In this document: piece after piece, positions 50,363 through 58,648 of the stretch
How positions within the stretch are numbered: position 1 is the stretch's first letter
Layout: the number at the start of each line of letters is the position of its first letter
Assembly (NCBI RefSeq): GCF_003633755.1
Contig: NZ_RBIL01000002.1
Location: 620,001-684,000, forward strand
Length of the DNA stretch: 64,000 nt
Direction: 5' to 3'
Source: Solirubrobacter pauli
GTDB lineage: Bacteria; Actinomycetota; Thermoleophilia; Solirubrobacterales; Solirubrobacteraceae
Made by a program: the position numbers and the translations under genes
The notes under the pieces: generated by a model
Databases searched by the model: none
What the model was told of the DNA's origin: nothing
Seen by the model: the letters and a program-made list of their open reading frames with translations, nothing else

Positions 50363-52341
50363 AGGTCAAGCAGCCGTCGCTGCGCAAGCAGCTCGGCTCG
50401 CCCGCGCTGTTCGGGATCGTCCAGGGGTTCATCGCGGCCTCGATCTACTTCTCGATCGGGCTCGTGGCCGAGCGGGCGCTCGGGCTCACGTGGGCGGTCT
50501 TCCTCGTGGGCGGGCTGCTGTTCGCGTTCATCGTCCCGGTGTACGTCGAGGGCGCCTCGCTGCACCAGGAGCGTGGCGGCGCGACCGTCATCGCCCGCCA
50601 CGGCTTCAACGAGCTCGTGTCGTTCATCGCGGGCTGGGCGATCTGCCTGGACTACCTGATCCTCGTGGCGCTGTGCGCGTTCGCCGCCACGGACTACCTC
50701 GGGCTGTTCTGGAGCGAGTTCAGCGACGGCCTGACGGAGTTCCTGATCGGCGCGGCGATCGTGCTGGTGGTCGCGCTGCTGGCGATCCGCGGCGGCGGGC
50801 CCAAGCGTTTCGAGCGCGCGGCCGTGCTCGTGCTCGGCGACCTCGTGCTGCAGCTGCTCGTGGTCGTGCTCGGCCTGGCGCTGCTGTTCGAGCCCGACGT
50901 GCTCTTCAACCCGGCCGCGGTGGCCGGCACGCCGTCGCTCGAGGACGTCGTGTTCGCGTTCCCGCTCGTCCTGGTGGCGTTCAGCGGCATCGACGCGTCC
51001 TCCGGGCTCGCCGGGCAGGTGAAGATCGGCCGCGCCGGCCTGCGGCGGCTGATCGGCGTCCGCCTGCTCGCGTCGCTCGTGCCGTACCTCGGGATCGCGC
51101 TGGTGGCGTCGTCGGTGCTGCCCCAGACGGGCGGCCGCTGGGTCGAGGCGCCGCTGCTCGGCGTGGCGAACGCGTTCGAGCAGGCGTGGATCCGCGAGCC
51201 GCTGCAGTACCTGATCGCGATCTCGGCCGTGCTGATCTTCGTCAGCGCGGCACAGGCCGCGATGCTCGGGCTCTCGCGGCTCGGCTACGCGCTGTCCGTC
51301 AACCGGCAGATCCCGTCCGCCTTCGGCTCGCTGCATCCCACCCGCGCCACGCCGGTGGGGATCATCGTCTTCGGCGCGGTCACCGCGATCGCGCTGCTGA
51401 TCCCAGCCGACCTCGAGTTCCTGGCGGCGATCTGCGCGTTCGGCGCGACGCTCGCGTTCATGATCGTCGGGCTGTCGGTGATCCGCCTGCGCTACCGCGA
51501 GCCCGATCGCGACCGGCCCTACAAGATGCCGCTCAACGTGCCGTTCCGCGGCGGCGAGCTCCCGCTGCCGGCGATCGGCTGCGTCGGCCTGTCGGGCGTG
51601 GCCCTGGTCGCGCTCCTCGTCGAGCACGGGGCGGCCCGTTGGGTCGGCGTCGTCTGGATGCTCGCCGGGGTATCGCTCTACCTCGGGTACCGGATCTCGC
51701 AGGGGAAGGACGTCTTCAAGCGCGTCACCGTGCCGGAGTCGGCGCTGACGCGGCGCCGGGCCCGCGAGGTGGAGTTCGGCTCGATCCTCGTCCCGGTGCT
51801 CGGCACGCCGCTCGACGACGACATCATGCAGACGGCCGGCCGGCTCGCGGCCGAGGAGAGCGACGACGAGGCCGGTGCCGTGATCGAGGCGATCTGGGTC
51901 TTCGAGGTGCCGATGACGCTCGCGCTCGACGCACGCGTACCCGACGCCGAGCTCAAGCGCGCCCGGGCGGCGCTCAAGCGGGCGAAGGCCGTCGGCGAGG
52001 AGTACGAGGGCGTCGAGGTCGCGACGGCGGTGGTGCGGGCGCGCAAGGCGGGCGCGGCGATCGTCAAGGAGGCCAAGCGCCGCGGCGTGGAGGCGGTCGT
52101 GCTCGCGGCCGAGGAGCCGACCCGCGTGGGCGGCGGCCTGCGCCTGGGCGGCAAGCCCGGCCTGCACGACACGAGCGTGGGGGAGACGACCCGCTACGTG
52201 ATCAACAAGGCGACCTGCCGCGTGATCCTCACCGCACCGCCCGCGGCACGCACGCTGGACCCGATGGGTCCGCAGCCGGTGGAGGCGCCGCTGCCGCTCG
52301 GACACGCCCACGGCGTGTCCGAAGATGAGCCTGCCCGCTAG
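50359..52341 (+). CDS. APC-family permease with C-terminal USP-like domain (second copy)
   Basis: The 660-residue protein is a paralogue-like partner of the permease at 48285, with the same twelve-helix APC core (QGFIAASIYFSIGLVAERALG, then FSGIDASSGLAGQVK in helix 6 and MLGLSRLGYALSVNRQIPS). Its cytosolic tail begins at about residue 473 (FGSILVPVLGTPLDDDIMQT), and a diverged USP-like fold runs to KATCRVILTAP. The two permeases may form a pair or have different substrates. ATG at 50359 overlaps the small membrane gene. Confidence 0.9.
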   Translation: MKVKQPSLRKQLGSPALFGIVQGFIAASIYFSIGLVAERALGLTWAVFLVGGLLFAFIVPVYVEGASLHQERGGATVIARHGFNELVSFIAGWAICLDYLILVALCAFAATDYLGLFWSEFSDGLTEFLIGAAIVLVVALLAIRGGGPKRFERAAVLVLGDLVLQLLVVVLGLALLFEPDVLFNPAAVAGTPSLEDVVFAFPLVLVAFSGIDASSGLAGQVKIGRAGLRRLIGVRLLASLVPYLGIALVASSVLPQTGGRWVEAPLLGVANAFEQAWIREPLQYLIAISAVLIFVSAAQAAMLGLSRLGYALSVNRQIPSAFGSLHPTRATPVGIIVFGAVTAIALLIPADLEFLAAICAFGATLAFMIVGLSVIRLRYREPDRDRPYKMPLNVPFRGGELPLPAIGCVGLSGVALVALLVEHGAARWVGVVWMLAGVSLYLGYRISQGKDVFKRVTVPESALTRRRAREVEFGSILVPVLGTPLDDDIMQTAGRLAAEESDDEAGAVIEAIWVFEVPMTLALDARVPDAELKRARAALKRAKAVGEEYEGVEVATAVVRARKAGAAIVKEAKRRGVEAVVLAAEEPTRVGGGLRLGGKPGLHDTSVGETTRYVINKATCRVILTAPPAARTLDPMGPQPVEAPLPLGHAHGVSEDEPAR

Positions 52342-52351
52342 GGTTTCGACC

Positions 52352-52780
52352 GTGTTCGTTCTCGTGGTCGGAGCAGGGCGCGTCGGCGCGGCCCTCGCGA
52401 CGTCGGCTTTGGGCCGCGGTCATACGGTGTCAGTCCTGGATGAGGATCCGCTCTCGCACGAGCGGCTGGACGTCGAGCTCGGCTCGTCCTGGGAGGAAGC
52501 GGGAGGCCGCTTCACGATCGGGACGGCGATGGAGATCGACGCGCTGATCGAAGCCGGCGTCGAGGAGGCGGACGTGTTCATCGCCTCCACCAACGGCGAC
52601 AACACCAACCTGGTGGTCGCGCAGATCGCGCAGCGGCGCTTCAAGGTCGACCGGGTGATCGCCCGTGTGCTCGACCCGCGTCGCGCGGCGTGGTACCAGG
52701 AGCAGGGGCTGCACACCATCTGCCCGACCCAGATCGCGATCGAGCAGCTGCAGCAGGCGGCGCTGGGTGAGGTCGTCTGA
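52352..52780 (+). CDS. TrkA-N NAD-binding protein (half-size)
   Basis: The 142-residue product is a lone RCK/TrkA-N domain: VLVVGAGRVGAALATSALG, an acidic ligand at the end of strand 2 (SVLDEDP) and ADVFIASTNGDNTNLVVAQIA. Such domains bind NAD(H) or ATP and gate potassium channels and transporters. The TrkA-C domain is missing, unlike in the next gene. I chose GTG at 52352, where homologues begin. ATG at 52325 would overlap the permease gene by 17 nt and is possible. Its TGA shares an A with the next ATG. Confidence 0.85.
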   Translation: MFVLVVGAGRVGAALATSALGRGHTVSVLDEDPLSHERLDVELGSSWEEAGGRFTIGTAMEIDALIEAGVEEADVFIASTNGDNTNLVVAQIAQRRFKVDRVIARVLDPRRAAWYQEQGLHTICPTQIAIEQLQQAALGEVV

Positions 52781-53463
52781 TGGAGGAAGGGCTCTACGTC
52801 ATCATCGCGGGCGCCGGCAAGGTCGGCTGGAACCTCGCCCGCGAGCTGCTCGAGAAGGGGCACGAGGTCACCTGCGTCGAGCAGGACCGCCGCCGGTACC
52901 TGACGGTCGAGCAGGAGCTCGAGCACGCCGTCCAGTACGGCGACGCGACCGAGCTGTGGGTGCTCGAACGCGCCGGGATCCAGCGCGCGGACCTGGTCGT
53001 GGCCGTCACCGGCGACGACGAGGACAACCTGCTGATCTGCCAGGTCGCCAAGGAGAAGTACCTCTGCGAGCGGATCATCGCCCGCGTCAACAACCCCCGC
53101 AACCTGGACCACTTCAAGCTGCTCGGCATCCAGCCGGCGGTGAGCGCGACCGACCTGATCCTGCGCCTGATCGAGCACGAGGTGCCGCGCTACGGCCTCG
53201 TGCACCTGCTGGACCTGCCGGAGGAGCGGCTCGAGATCATCGAGCTCGTCGTCTCCGCAACGGCGCCTGCAGCCGGGCAGCAGATCCAAGACCTGGGGCT
53301 GCCGGACGGAGCACTCGTGATTTCGGTGCTTCGCGGCGGGTCGGGCTTCGTGCCCAAGGCTGACACCGTGGTCGAGGCCGGTGACGAGGTCCTCGTCGTG
53401 CTCGATCCGGGCATCGAGCAGGACATCACCGACTTGTTCGTCGGTGACAACCCGCGCAATTGA
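52780..53463 (+). CDS. TrkA potassium-uptake regulatory protein
   Basis: The 227-residue protein has TrkA-N (VIIAGAGKVGWNLARELLEKG, then VTCVEQDRR, and LVVAVTGDDEDNLLICQVA) followed by TrkA-C (about 145-220, VLRGGSGFVPKADTVVEAGD). It regulates a membrane transporter by binding nucleotides. No TrkH or KtrB is in the window, so its target may be the APC permeases upstream or a channel elsewhere. A 13-bp hairpin terminator follows at 53594. Confidence 0.92.
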   Translation: MEEGLYVIIAGAGKVGWNLARELLEKGHEVTCVEQDRRRYLTVEQELEHAVQYGDATELWVLERAGIQRADLVVAVTGDDEDNLLICQVAKEKYLCERIIARVNNPRNLDHFKLLGIQPAVSATDLILRLIEHEVPRYGLVHLLDLPEERLEIIELVVSATAPAAGQQIQDLGLPDGALVISVLRGGSGFVPKADTVVEAGDEVLVVLDPGIEQDITDLFVGDNPRN

Positions 53464-53593
53464 CACGGCGTTTGCCGTAGGATTCGCAACAAGACGCACC
53501 TCGACGCCGCCAGAGCGCTACCCCGCGCTCGCCTGCGAACAAAGGGCACCCCTCCGCCCTGGGCCCAGTGGGCATGGGCGGCGCGAGCGGCCA

Positions 53594-53621
53594 GCGGCCC
53601 GTCCCCCCGGGGACGGGCCGC
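53594..53621. terminator. Hairpin between trkA-type gene and the Crp-family gene
   Basis: A perfect 13-bp inverted repeat with a 2-nt loop (CC at 53607-53608) lies between two convergent genes, 16 nt from the end of the Crp gene. It can stop both transcripts. The rest of the 173-nt gap shows no ORF or RNA that I can name. Confidence 0.75.
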
Positions 53622-53636
53622 CCCGCCGACTCTTCT

Positions 53637-54395
53637 CTAAGCCGTGTGGCGCTGGAAGGCCATGCTGCTGTGGTCGTCCACCGGACGCTGACGCGCCTCC
53701 GGCGGGTCGCCCAGGAGCAGCCAGCCGCCGTCCGGGCGGCGCTCGACCTCACCGCGGGCGATCAGCTGACCCAGCGCGGTGGTGACGGACGGGCGACGGG
53801 CGCCGACCATGCCGGCGAGCGTGCGGTGCGGCAGGCGCAGCGAGACGACGACGCCGCCCGGGGCGACGCGGCCCCAGCGCTCGGCGAGGCACCAGAGGAG
53901 GGCCAGCAGCCGGTCGTCCACACGGGTGAGGTGGGCGATGGCCTGCATGACCACGAGCCGCTCGGCGCGCCGCGCGGCCCGCTCCACGAGCGACGCGAAG
54001 ATCTCCGGCCACTGCGCCGCGCGGACGGCGAGCGCCTGGTCGATCACGGCGAGCCGGACCTGGCTCAGCGCGCTCCACTCGACGGTGCGCGGGAGCAGGA
54101 CCTCGGCGTCCCGGTCCTCCCAGGCCCGCAGCAGGTCGCCCGGGCCGAGCAGCTCGGCGCACGGGTGATCACCGACGATCGCCTCGCGGACCAGTAAGCC
54201 GTCGAGCACGAGGAGACCGATCGGGTTCGTCCCGCCGGCCAACGCACGAGCCGGCGACCATGGGCCGCGTGGCACGTCGATCGAGCGCGCGAACAATCGC
54301 TGGCTGACCTCGCGCACGCGACGCGGGTCCAGCCCGCGAGCGAGCTCGGGGTCTGCTTCCAACAGCTGAACTGAGCCGTTCCCGGCGTCTGGCAT
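53637..54395 (-). CDS. Crp/Fnr-family transcriptional regulator
   Basis: The 252-residue protein has a diverged cyclic-nucleotide-binding fold (PIGLLVLDGLLVREAI, CAELLGPGDLLRAWED), a long helix (IFASLVERAARRAERLVVMQ) and a Crp winged-helix DNA-binding domain (RLPHRTLAGMVGARRPSVTTALGQLIARGEV). The phosphate-binding cassette that holds cAMP is not conserved, so another or no ligand is likely. I chose ATG 54395. An earlier in-frame ATG at 54455 exists. It is convergent with the TrkA gene and divergent from tRNA-Gln. Confidence 0.88.
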   Translation of the reverse strand: MPDAGNGSVQLLEADPELARGLDPRRVREVSQRLFARSIDVPRGPWSPARALAGGTNPIGLLVLDGLLVREAIVGDHPCAELLGPGDLLRAWEDRDAEVLLPRTVEWSALSQVRLAVIDQALAVRAAQWPEIFASLVERAARRAERLVVMQAIAHLTRVDDRLLALLWCLAERWGRVAPGGVVVSLRLPHRTLAGMVGARRPSVTTALGQLIARGEVERRPDGGWLLLGDPPEARQRPVDDHSSMAFQRHTA

Positions 54396-54525
54396 GCGAG
54401 CGAAGTTCCTCGTCGATCGCGCGGGAGCGGCTGCCCCCGCTAGGCCGAGCTTCAATGTAGCGCCGAGAATACCTGCGCGGAAGCCGTTTGGCGGTGTCGT
54501 TGCCGTAACCGCGCTCCGAGCTTCC

Positions 54526-54531
54526 TATACT
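54526..54531 (+). promoter_or_regulatory. -10 element for tRNA-Gln
   Basis: TATACT lies 17 nt before the 5' end of the tRNA. TTGCCG at 54500-54505 is the nearest -35-like sequence but is 20 nt away, slightly too far. Confidence 0.5.
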
Positions 54532-54548
54532 GATCGCCGCGCACCCGT

Positions 54549-54620
54549 TGCCGGGTGGTGTAATTGGCAACACGCCAGATTCTGGCTCTGGTATTTGGGG
54601 TTCGAGTCCCTGCCCGGCAG
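54549..54620 (+). tRNA. tRNA-Gln (anticodon CTG)
   Basis: The 72-nt sequence folds as a full cloverleaf: acceptor TGCCGGG/CCCGGCA, D-stem GTGT/ACAC, anticodon stem CCAGA/TCTGG with loop TTCTGGC (anticodon CTG at 54582-54584, reading CAG), variable loop TATT, T-stem with loop TTCGAGT, and discriminator G. CCA is not encoded. A hairpin follows at 54627. Confidence 0.95.
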
Positions 54621-54626
54621 TACGAG

Positions 54627-54646
54627 ACGGCCCCGAGAGGGGCCGT
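54627..54646 (+). terminator. Terminator of tRNA-Gln
   Basis: ACGGCCCC, loop GAGA, GGGGCCGT is a perfect 8-bp stem starting 6 nt after the tRNA, followed by TCGTCGTT. Confidence 0.7.
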
Positions 54647-54690
54647 TCGTCGTTAAGGAGTCGAACCCGATCTGGGAGCGACCGGTCCGG

Positions 54691-54696
54691 TACGGT
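54691..54696 (+). promoter_or_regulatory. Candidate -10 element for hen1-pnkp
   Basis: TACGGT ends 8 nt before the GTG at 54705, so the RNA-repair operon would be leaderless or nearly so. Confidence 0.4.
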
Positions 54697-54704
54697 CCCG
54701 CGCC

Positions 54705-56015
54705 GTGCTCCTGACCCTCTCGACCACGCACCGGCCCGCCACCGACCTCGGGTTCCTGCTGCACAAGCACCCCGACCGGGTGCAGGCGTTCCGGCTCCCG
54801 TTCGGCACCGCGCACGTCTTCTACCCGGAGGCGACCGAGGAGCGCTGCACGGCCGCACTGGTGCTCGAGATCGATCCGGTCGGCCTGACGCGTCGCGGCA
54901 AGAGCGCGTTCGCGCTGGCCGACTACGTCAACGACCGGCCGTACGTGGCGTCCTCGCTGCTCAGCGTGGCGCTCGTGTCCGTCTTCAAGAGCGCGCTGGA
55001 CGGCCGCAGCCCCGAGCTCGCCGCGACGGCGATCCCGCTGGTGGCCGAGCTGCCGGCCGTGCCCGCCCGCGGCGGGGAGGACCTCGTGCGGCGCCTGTTC
55101 GAGCCGCTCGGCTACGCGGTCGACGTGCGCGACATCGGCAGCCGGCGCCACGTCGGGCTCGTGCTCACCGCCACGACGAGGCTCTCGGCGCTCCTGACCC
55201 ACCTCTACGTGCTCCTGCCGGTCCTCGACGACGAGAAGCACTACTGGGTCGACGAGGCCGAGATCGAGAAGCTGATGCGCCGTGGCGAAGGCTGGCTACC
55301 GCAGCACCCGGAGCGCGCGCTGATCACACGTCGTTACCTCAAGCACGAGCAGCGCCTGGTCTTCGGAGCGCTGCAGGCGCTGGACGAGGCCCAGCCGGAG
55401 GCGGCGACCGACGAGAAGGAGGAGGCGCTCGAGCGTCCCGTGTCCCTGCGCGACCAGCGGCTGGGGACGGTCCAGGCCGTGCTCAAGGCGACGGGCGCGA
55501 GGCGCGTGCTGGACCTCGGCTGCGGCGCGGGCGCGCTGCTCGAGCGCCTCGCGAAGGACGGCTACGTCCAGCTCACCGGCGCCGACGTGTCGGCCCGCGC
55601 GCTGGAGATCGCCGGGCGACGACTGCGCGACGCGCGCAACGTGACGCTGCTGCACAGCCCGCTCACCTACCGGGACAAGCGCTTCCGCGGCTACGACGCG
55701 GCCGCGCTCGTCGAGGTGGTCGAGCACCTGGACCCGCCGCGGCTGCGTGCGCTCGAGCGCAACGTCTTCGGCTCCGCGCAGCCGCCGACCGTGGTCGTGA
55801 CGACGCCCAACCGCGAGTACAACCGGCTGTGGGAGACGCTGCCCGCCGGGGAGATGCGCCACGCCGACCACCGGTTCGAGTGGACGCGCGCGGAGTTCGC
55901 CGCCTGGGCGGCCCAGATCACGGAGACGTACGGCTACGGCGTCCGCTTCCTGCCGGTCGGGCCCGAAGACCCCGAGGCGGGCCCACCCACCCAGATGGCG
56001 GTGTTCGAGCGATGA
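54705..56015 (+). CDS. hen1: 3'-terminal RNA ribose 2'-O-methyltransferase Hen1
   Basis: Bacterial Hen1 methylates the 2'-OH at the 3' end of a cleaved RNA so that the repaired site resists further cutting. The 436-residue protein has the N-terminal ligase-activating half (LLTLSTTHRPATDLGFLLHK) and a methyltransferase half with VLDLGCGAG (268-276). The metal ligands are Glu337, Glu340 and His341 (VEVVEH) plus His386 in RHADHRFEWTR. GTG at 54705 is the first start, and pnkp overlaps its stop (ATGA). The pair forms a known RNA-repair complex. Confidence 0.96.
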   Translation: MLLTLSTTHRPATDLGFLLHKHPDRVQAFRLPFGTAHVFYPEATEERCTAALVLEIDPVGLTRRGKSAFALADYVNDRPYVASSLLSVALVSVFKSALDGRSPELAATAIPLVAELPAVPARGGEDLVRRLFEPLGYAVDVRDIGSRRHVGLVLTATTRLSALLTHLYVLLPVLDDEKHYWVDEAEIEKLMRRGEGWLPQHPERALITRRYLKHEQRLVFGALQALDEAQPEAATDEKEEALERPVSLRDQRLGTVQAVLKATGARRVLDLGCGAGALLERLAKDGYVQLTGADVSARALEIAGRRLRDARNVTLLHSPLTYRDKRFRGYDAAALVEVVEHLDPPRLRALERNVFGSAQPPTVVVTTPNREYNRLWETLPAGEMRHADHRFEWTRAEFAAWAAQITETYGYGVRFLPVGPEDPEAGPPTQMAVFER

Positions 56016-58486
56016 AGATCGAGCTGGGCGAGCCCTGCCTCGTCGTGCTGATGGGCGCCAGCGGCTCCGGCAAGAGCACGTTCGCCGCGCGGCACTTCCT
56101 GCCGACCGAGACCGTGAGCAGCGACTTCTGCCGCTCGCTCGTGGCCGACGACGCCAACGACCAGTCGGCGTCGCAGGACGCGTTCGCGGTGCTGCACGAG
56201 ATCGCGGGCCGGCGCCTCAAGCGCGGCCGGCTGACCGTGATCGACGCCACCAACGTCCAGAAGGAGGCCCGCGCGCCGCTCGTGCAGCTGGCACGCGACC
56301 ACGACCTGTTCGCGACCGCGATCGTCCTCGACGTGCCCGAGAGCGTCTGCCAGGCGCGCAACGCCACGCGGCCGGACCGCGACTTCGGCGAGCACGTGAT
56401 CCGCCGCCAGTCGCGCGAGCTGCGGCGCTCGCTGCGCTTCCTGCAGCGCGAGGGCTTCCGGCACGTGCACGTCGTCAAGGAGGGCGCGGAGGTCGAGATC
56501 GTCCGCGCGCCGCTGTGGACGAACCGCAGCGTGGAGCAGGGCCCGTTCGACATCGTCGGCGACATCCACGGCTGCCGTGAGGAGCTCGACGCGCTCCTGA
56601 CCCGGCTGGGCTACGGCGAGGCGGGGCATCCCGAGGGACGTCGGCTCGTGTTCGTCGGCGACTACGTGGACCGCGGGCCCGACACGCCCGGCGTGCTGCG
56701 CCGCGTGATGGACCTGCAGGCCAAGGGGGCGGCGATCTGCCTGCCCGGCAACCACGACTTCAAGCTCGCGCGCAAGCTCGGCGGGCGCGACGTGCGGATC
56801 ACGCACGGGCTCGCCGAATCGCTCGAGCAGCTCGAGGCCGACCCGGTGGACGGCGCCCTGGACTTCCTGAAGGGCATGACGAGCCACGCCGTGCTCGACG
56901 GCGGGCGGCTGGTCGTCGCCCACGCCGGCATGCCCGAGCGCTACCAGGGCCGCAGCTCGCGTCGCGTGCGCGAGTTCGCCCTCTACGGCGACACGACGGG
57001 CGAGACCGACGAGCTCGGCCTGCCGGTCCGCCTGGACTGGGCAGCGGACTACCGCGGTAACGCGACCGTGGTCTACGGGCACACGCCGGTCGCCGCGCCC
57101 GAGTGGCACAACCACACGATCAACATCGACACGGGCTGCGTCTTCGGCGGTGCGCTGACGGCGCTGCGCTGGCCCGAGCGCGAGCTGGTGAGCGTGCCCG
57201 CGGCGCGCGAGTACTACGCGCCCGCCCGGCCGCTCACGCCGCTCGAGGAGCGCCCCGACCAGCTGCTCGACCTCGACGACATCGCCGGCAAGCGGATCGT
57301 CCAGACCCGCTTCGCGCGGACGGTCACCGTGCGCGAGGAGTCGGCGGCGGGCGCGATGGAGGTGATGAGCCGGTTCGCGATCGACCCACGCTGGCTCGTC
57401 TACCTGCCGCCGACGATGGCGCCGACGGCCACGTCGCAGCGGCCGGACGCGCTCGAGTACCCGAGCGAGGCGTTCGCCGAGTACCGGGCTGAGGGCCTCG
57501 GGAGCGTGATCTGCGAGGAGAAGCACATGGGCTCGCGCGCGATCGCGGTCGTGTGCCGGGAGGAGTCCGTGGCGAAGGCCCGCTTCGGCGGCGACGGCAC
57601 CGGCGCGCTGTACACGCGCACGGGGCGCCCGTTCCTCGACGACGCCGAGCCCGCGCTCGCCCGGATCCGCGCCGCCGCGGACCGCGCGGGCCTGTGGGAG
57701 TCGCTCGCGAGCGACTGGTTCGTGCTCGACTGCGAGCTGCTGCCGTGGTCGGCCAAGGCACAGGAGCTGATCGAGCGCCAGTACGCGCCGGTGGGCGCGG
57801 CGGGGACGGCGGCGCTGGCCGCGACGACCGAGACGCTGCGGACGGCCGCCGCCCGTGGCCTGGACGTGGCCGCGCTGCTGGAGCGCACGGCGGGTCGCGC
57901 CGCGCGCGTCGGCGGCTACGTGGACGCCTACCGCCGCTACAACTGGCCCGTCGCCGGGCTCGAGGACCTGCGGCTGGCGCCGTTCCACGTGCTCGCCGCC
58001 GAGTCGGGCGCGTTCGCCGAGCGCGACCACGGGTGGCACCTGGAGCTGTGCGACGCGCTCGTCGCCGCCGATCCGGACTGGATCCGGCGCACCGAGCGGC
58101 GTGTCGTCGACCTCACCGACCCCGCGAGCGAGGCCGCCGCCACCGCCTGGTGGGAGGAGCTGACCGCGGGCGGCGGCGAGGGCATGGTGGTCAAGCCGCA
58201 CGCGTTCACCGCGCGCGGCCGGCGCGGGATGGCGCAGCCGGGCATCAAGTGCCGCGGCCGCGAGTACCTGCGGATCATCTACGGCCCCGAGTACGACGCT
58301 CCCGACCAGATCGGCCGGCTGCGCTCACGTGGCCTGGGCCGCAAGCGCAGCCTGGCCTCGCGCGAGTTCGCGCTCGGCATCGAGGCGCTGGAGCGCTTCG
58401 TGCGCGGCGAGCCGCTCTACCGCGTGCACGAGTGCGTGTTCGCGGTGCTCGCGCTGGAGTCCGAGCCGGTCGATCCGCGCCTCTAA
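56012..58486 (+). CDS. pnkp: Polynucleotide kinase-phosphatase-ligase Pnkp
   Basis: Pnkp heals and seals broken RNA with Hen1. The 824-residue protein has three modules: a kinase with GASGSGKST (15-23); a calcineurin-like phosphatase with GDIHG (183-187), GDYVDRGPD (216-224) and PGNHD; and a ligase-type adenylyltransferase with Lys504 in EEKHMGSRA. Bacterial Pnkp needs the Hen1 N-terminal half to seal RNA, and that half is encoded immediately upstream. The length is typical (about 850). It likely mends tRNAs cut by ribotoxins. Confidence 0.97.
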   Translation: MKIELGEPCLVVLMGASGSGKSTFAARHFLPTETVSSDFCRSLVADDANDQSASQDAFAVLHEIAGRRLKRGRLTVIDATNVQKEARAPLVQLARDHDLFATAIVLDVPESVCQARNATRPDRDFGEHVIRRQSRELRRSLRFLQREGFRHVHVVKEGAEVEIVRAPLWTNRSVEQGPFDIVGDIHGCREELDALLTRLGYGEAGHPEGRRLVFVGDYVDRGPDTPGVLRRVMDLQAKGAAICLPGNHDFKLARKLGGRDVRITHGLAESLEQLEADPVDGALDFLKGMTSHAVLDGGRLVVAHAGMPERYQGRSSRRVREFALYGDTTGETDELGLPVRLDWAADYRGNATVVYGHTPVAAPEWHNHTINIDTGCVFGGALTALRWPERELVSVPAAREYYAPARPLTPLEERPDQLLDLDDIAGKRIVQTRFARTVTVREESAAGAMEVMSRFAIDPRWLVYLPPTMAPTATSQRPDALEYPSEAFAEYRAEGLGSVICEEKHMGSRAIAVVCREESVAKARFGGDGTGALYTRTGRPFLDDAEPALARIRAAADRAGLWESLASDWFVLDCELLPWSAKAQELIERQYAPVGAAGTAALAATTETLRTAAARGLDVAALLERTAGRAARVGGYVDAYRRYNWPVAGLEDLRLAPFHVLAAESGAFAERDHGWHLELCDALVAADPDWIRRTERRVVDLTDPASEAAATAWWEELTAGGGEGMVVKPHAFTARGRRGMAQPGIKCRGREYLRIIYGPEYDAPDQIGRLRSRGLGRKRSLASREFALGIEALERFVRGEPLYRVHECVFAVLALESEPVDPRL

Positions 58487-58532
58487 CCGCCGCTTTACCG
58501 CGAGGAAACCGGCTGAGCCGAAAGTGCCGCCC

Positions 58533-58625
58533 ATGAAGAAGATCAAGGTCATCGCGACCACCACCGCCCTGACGCTCCCGATCCTGCTGCCGACCATGGC
58601 GCAGGCCAAGGCCTCCTGGACCTAG
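58533..58625 (+). CDS. Possible 30-residue signal-peptide-like micro-ORF
   Basis: The 30-residue product looks like a complete signal peptide: MKKIK, a hydrophobic core (VIATTTALTLPILLPT), and an AxA site (AQA) followed by only five residues (KASWT). No ribosome site is seen. The lysine-rich start and codon pattern look genuine, but it may be the decayed start of a secreted protein or a chance ORF in the 162-nt gap between pnkp and the exporter. Confidence 0.35.
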   Translation: MKKIKVIATTTALTLPILLPTMAQAKASWT

Positions 58626-58648
58626 AGCATGCCCTGGTCTCGTAGCCG

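Noticed and set aside
54396-54548. An extra gene or integration site beside tRNA-Gln
   Set aside because: No integrase, direct repeat of the tRNA 3' end, or coding frame with family motifs is seen on either side.
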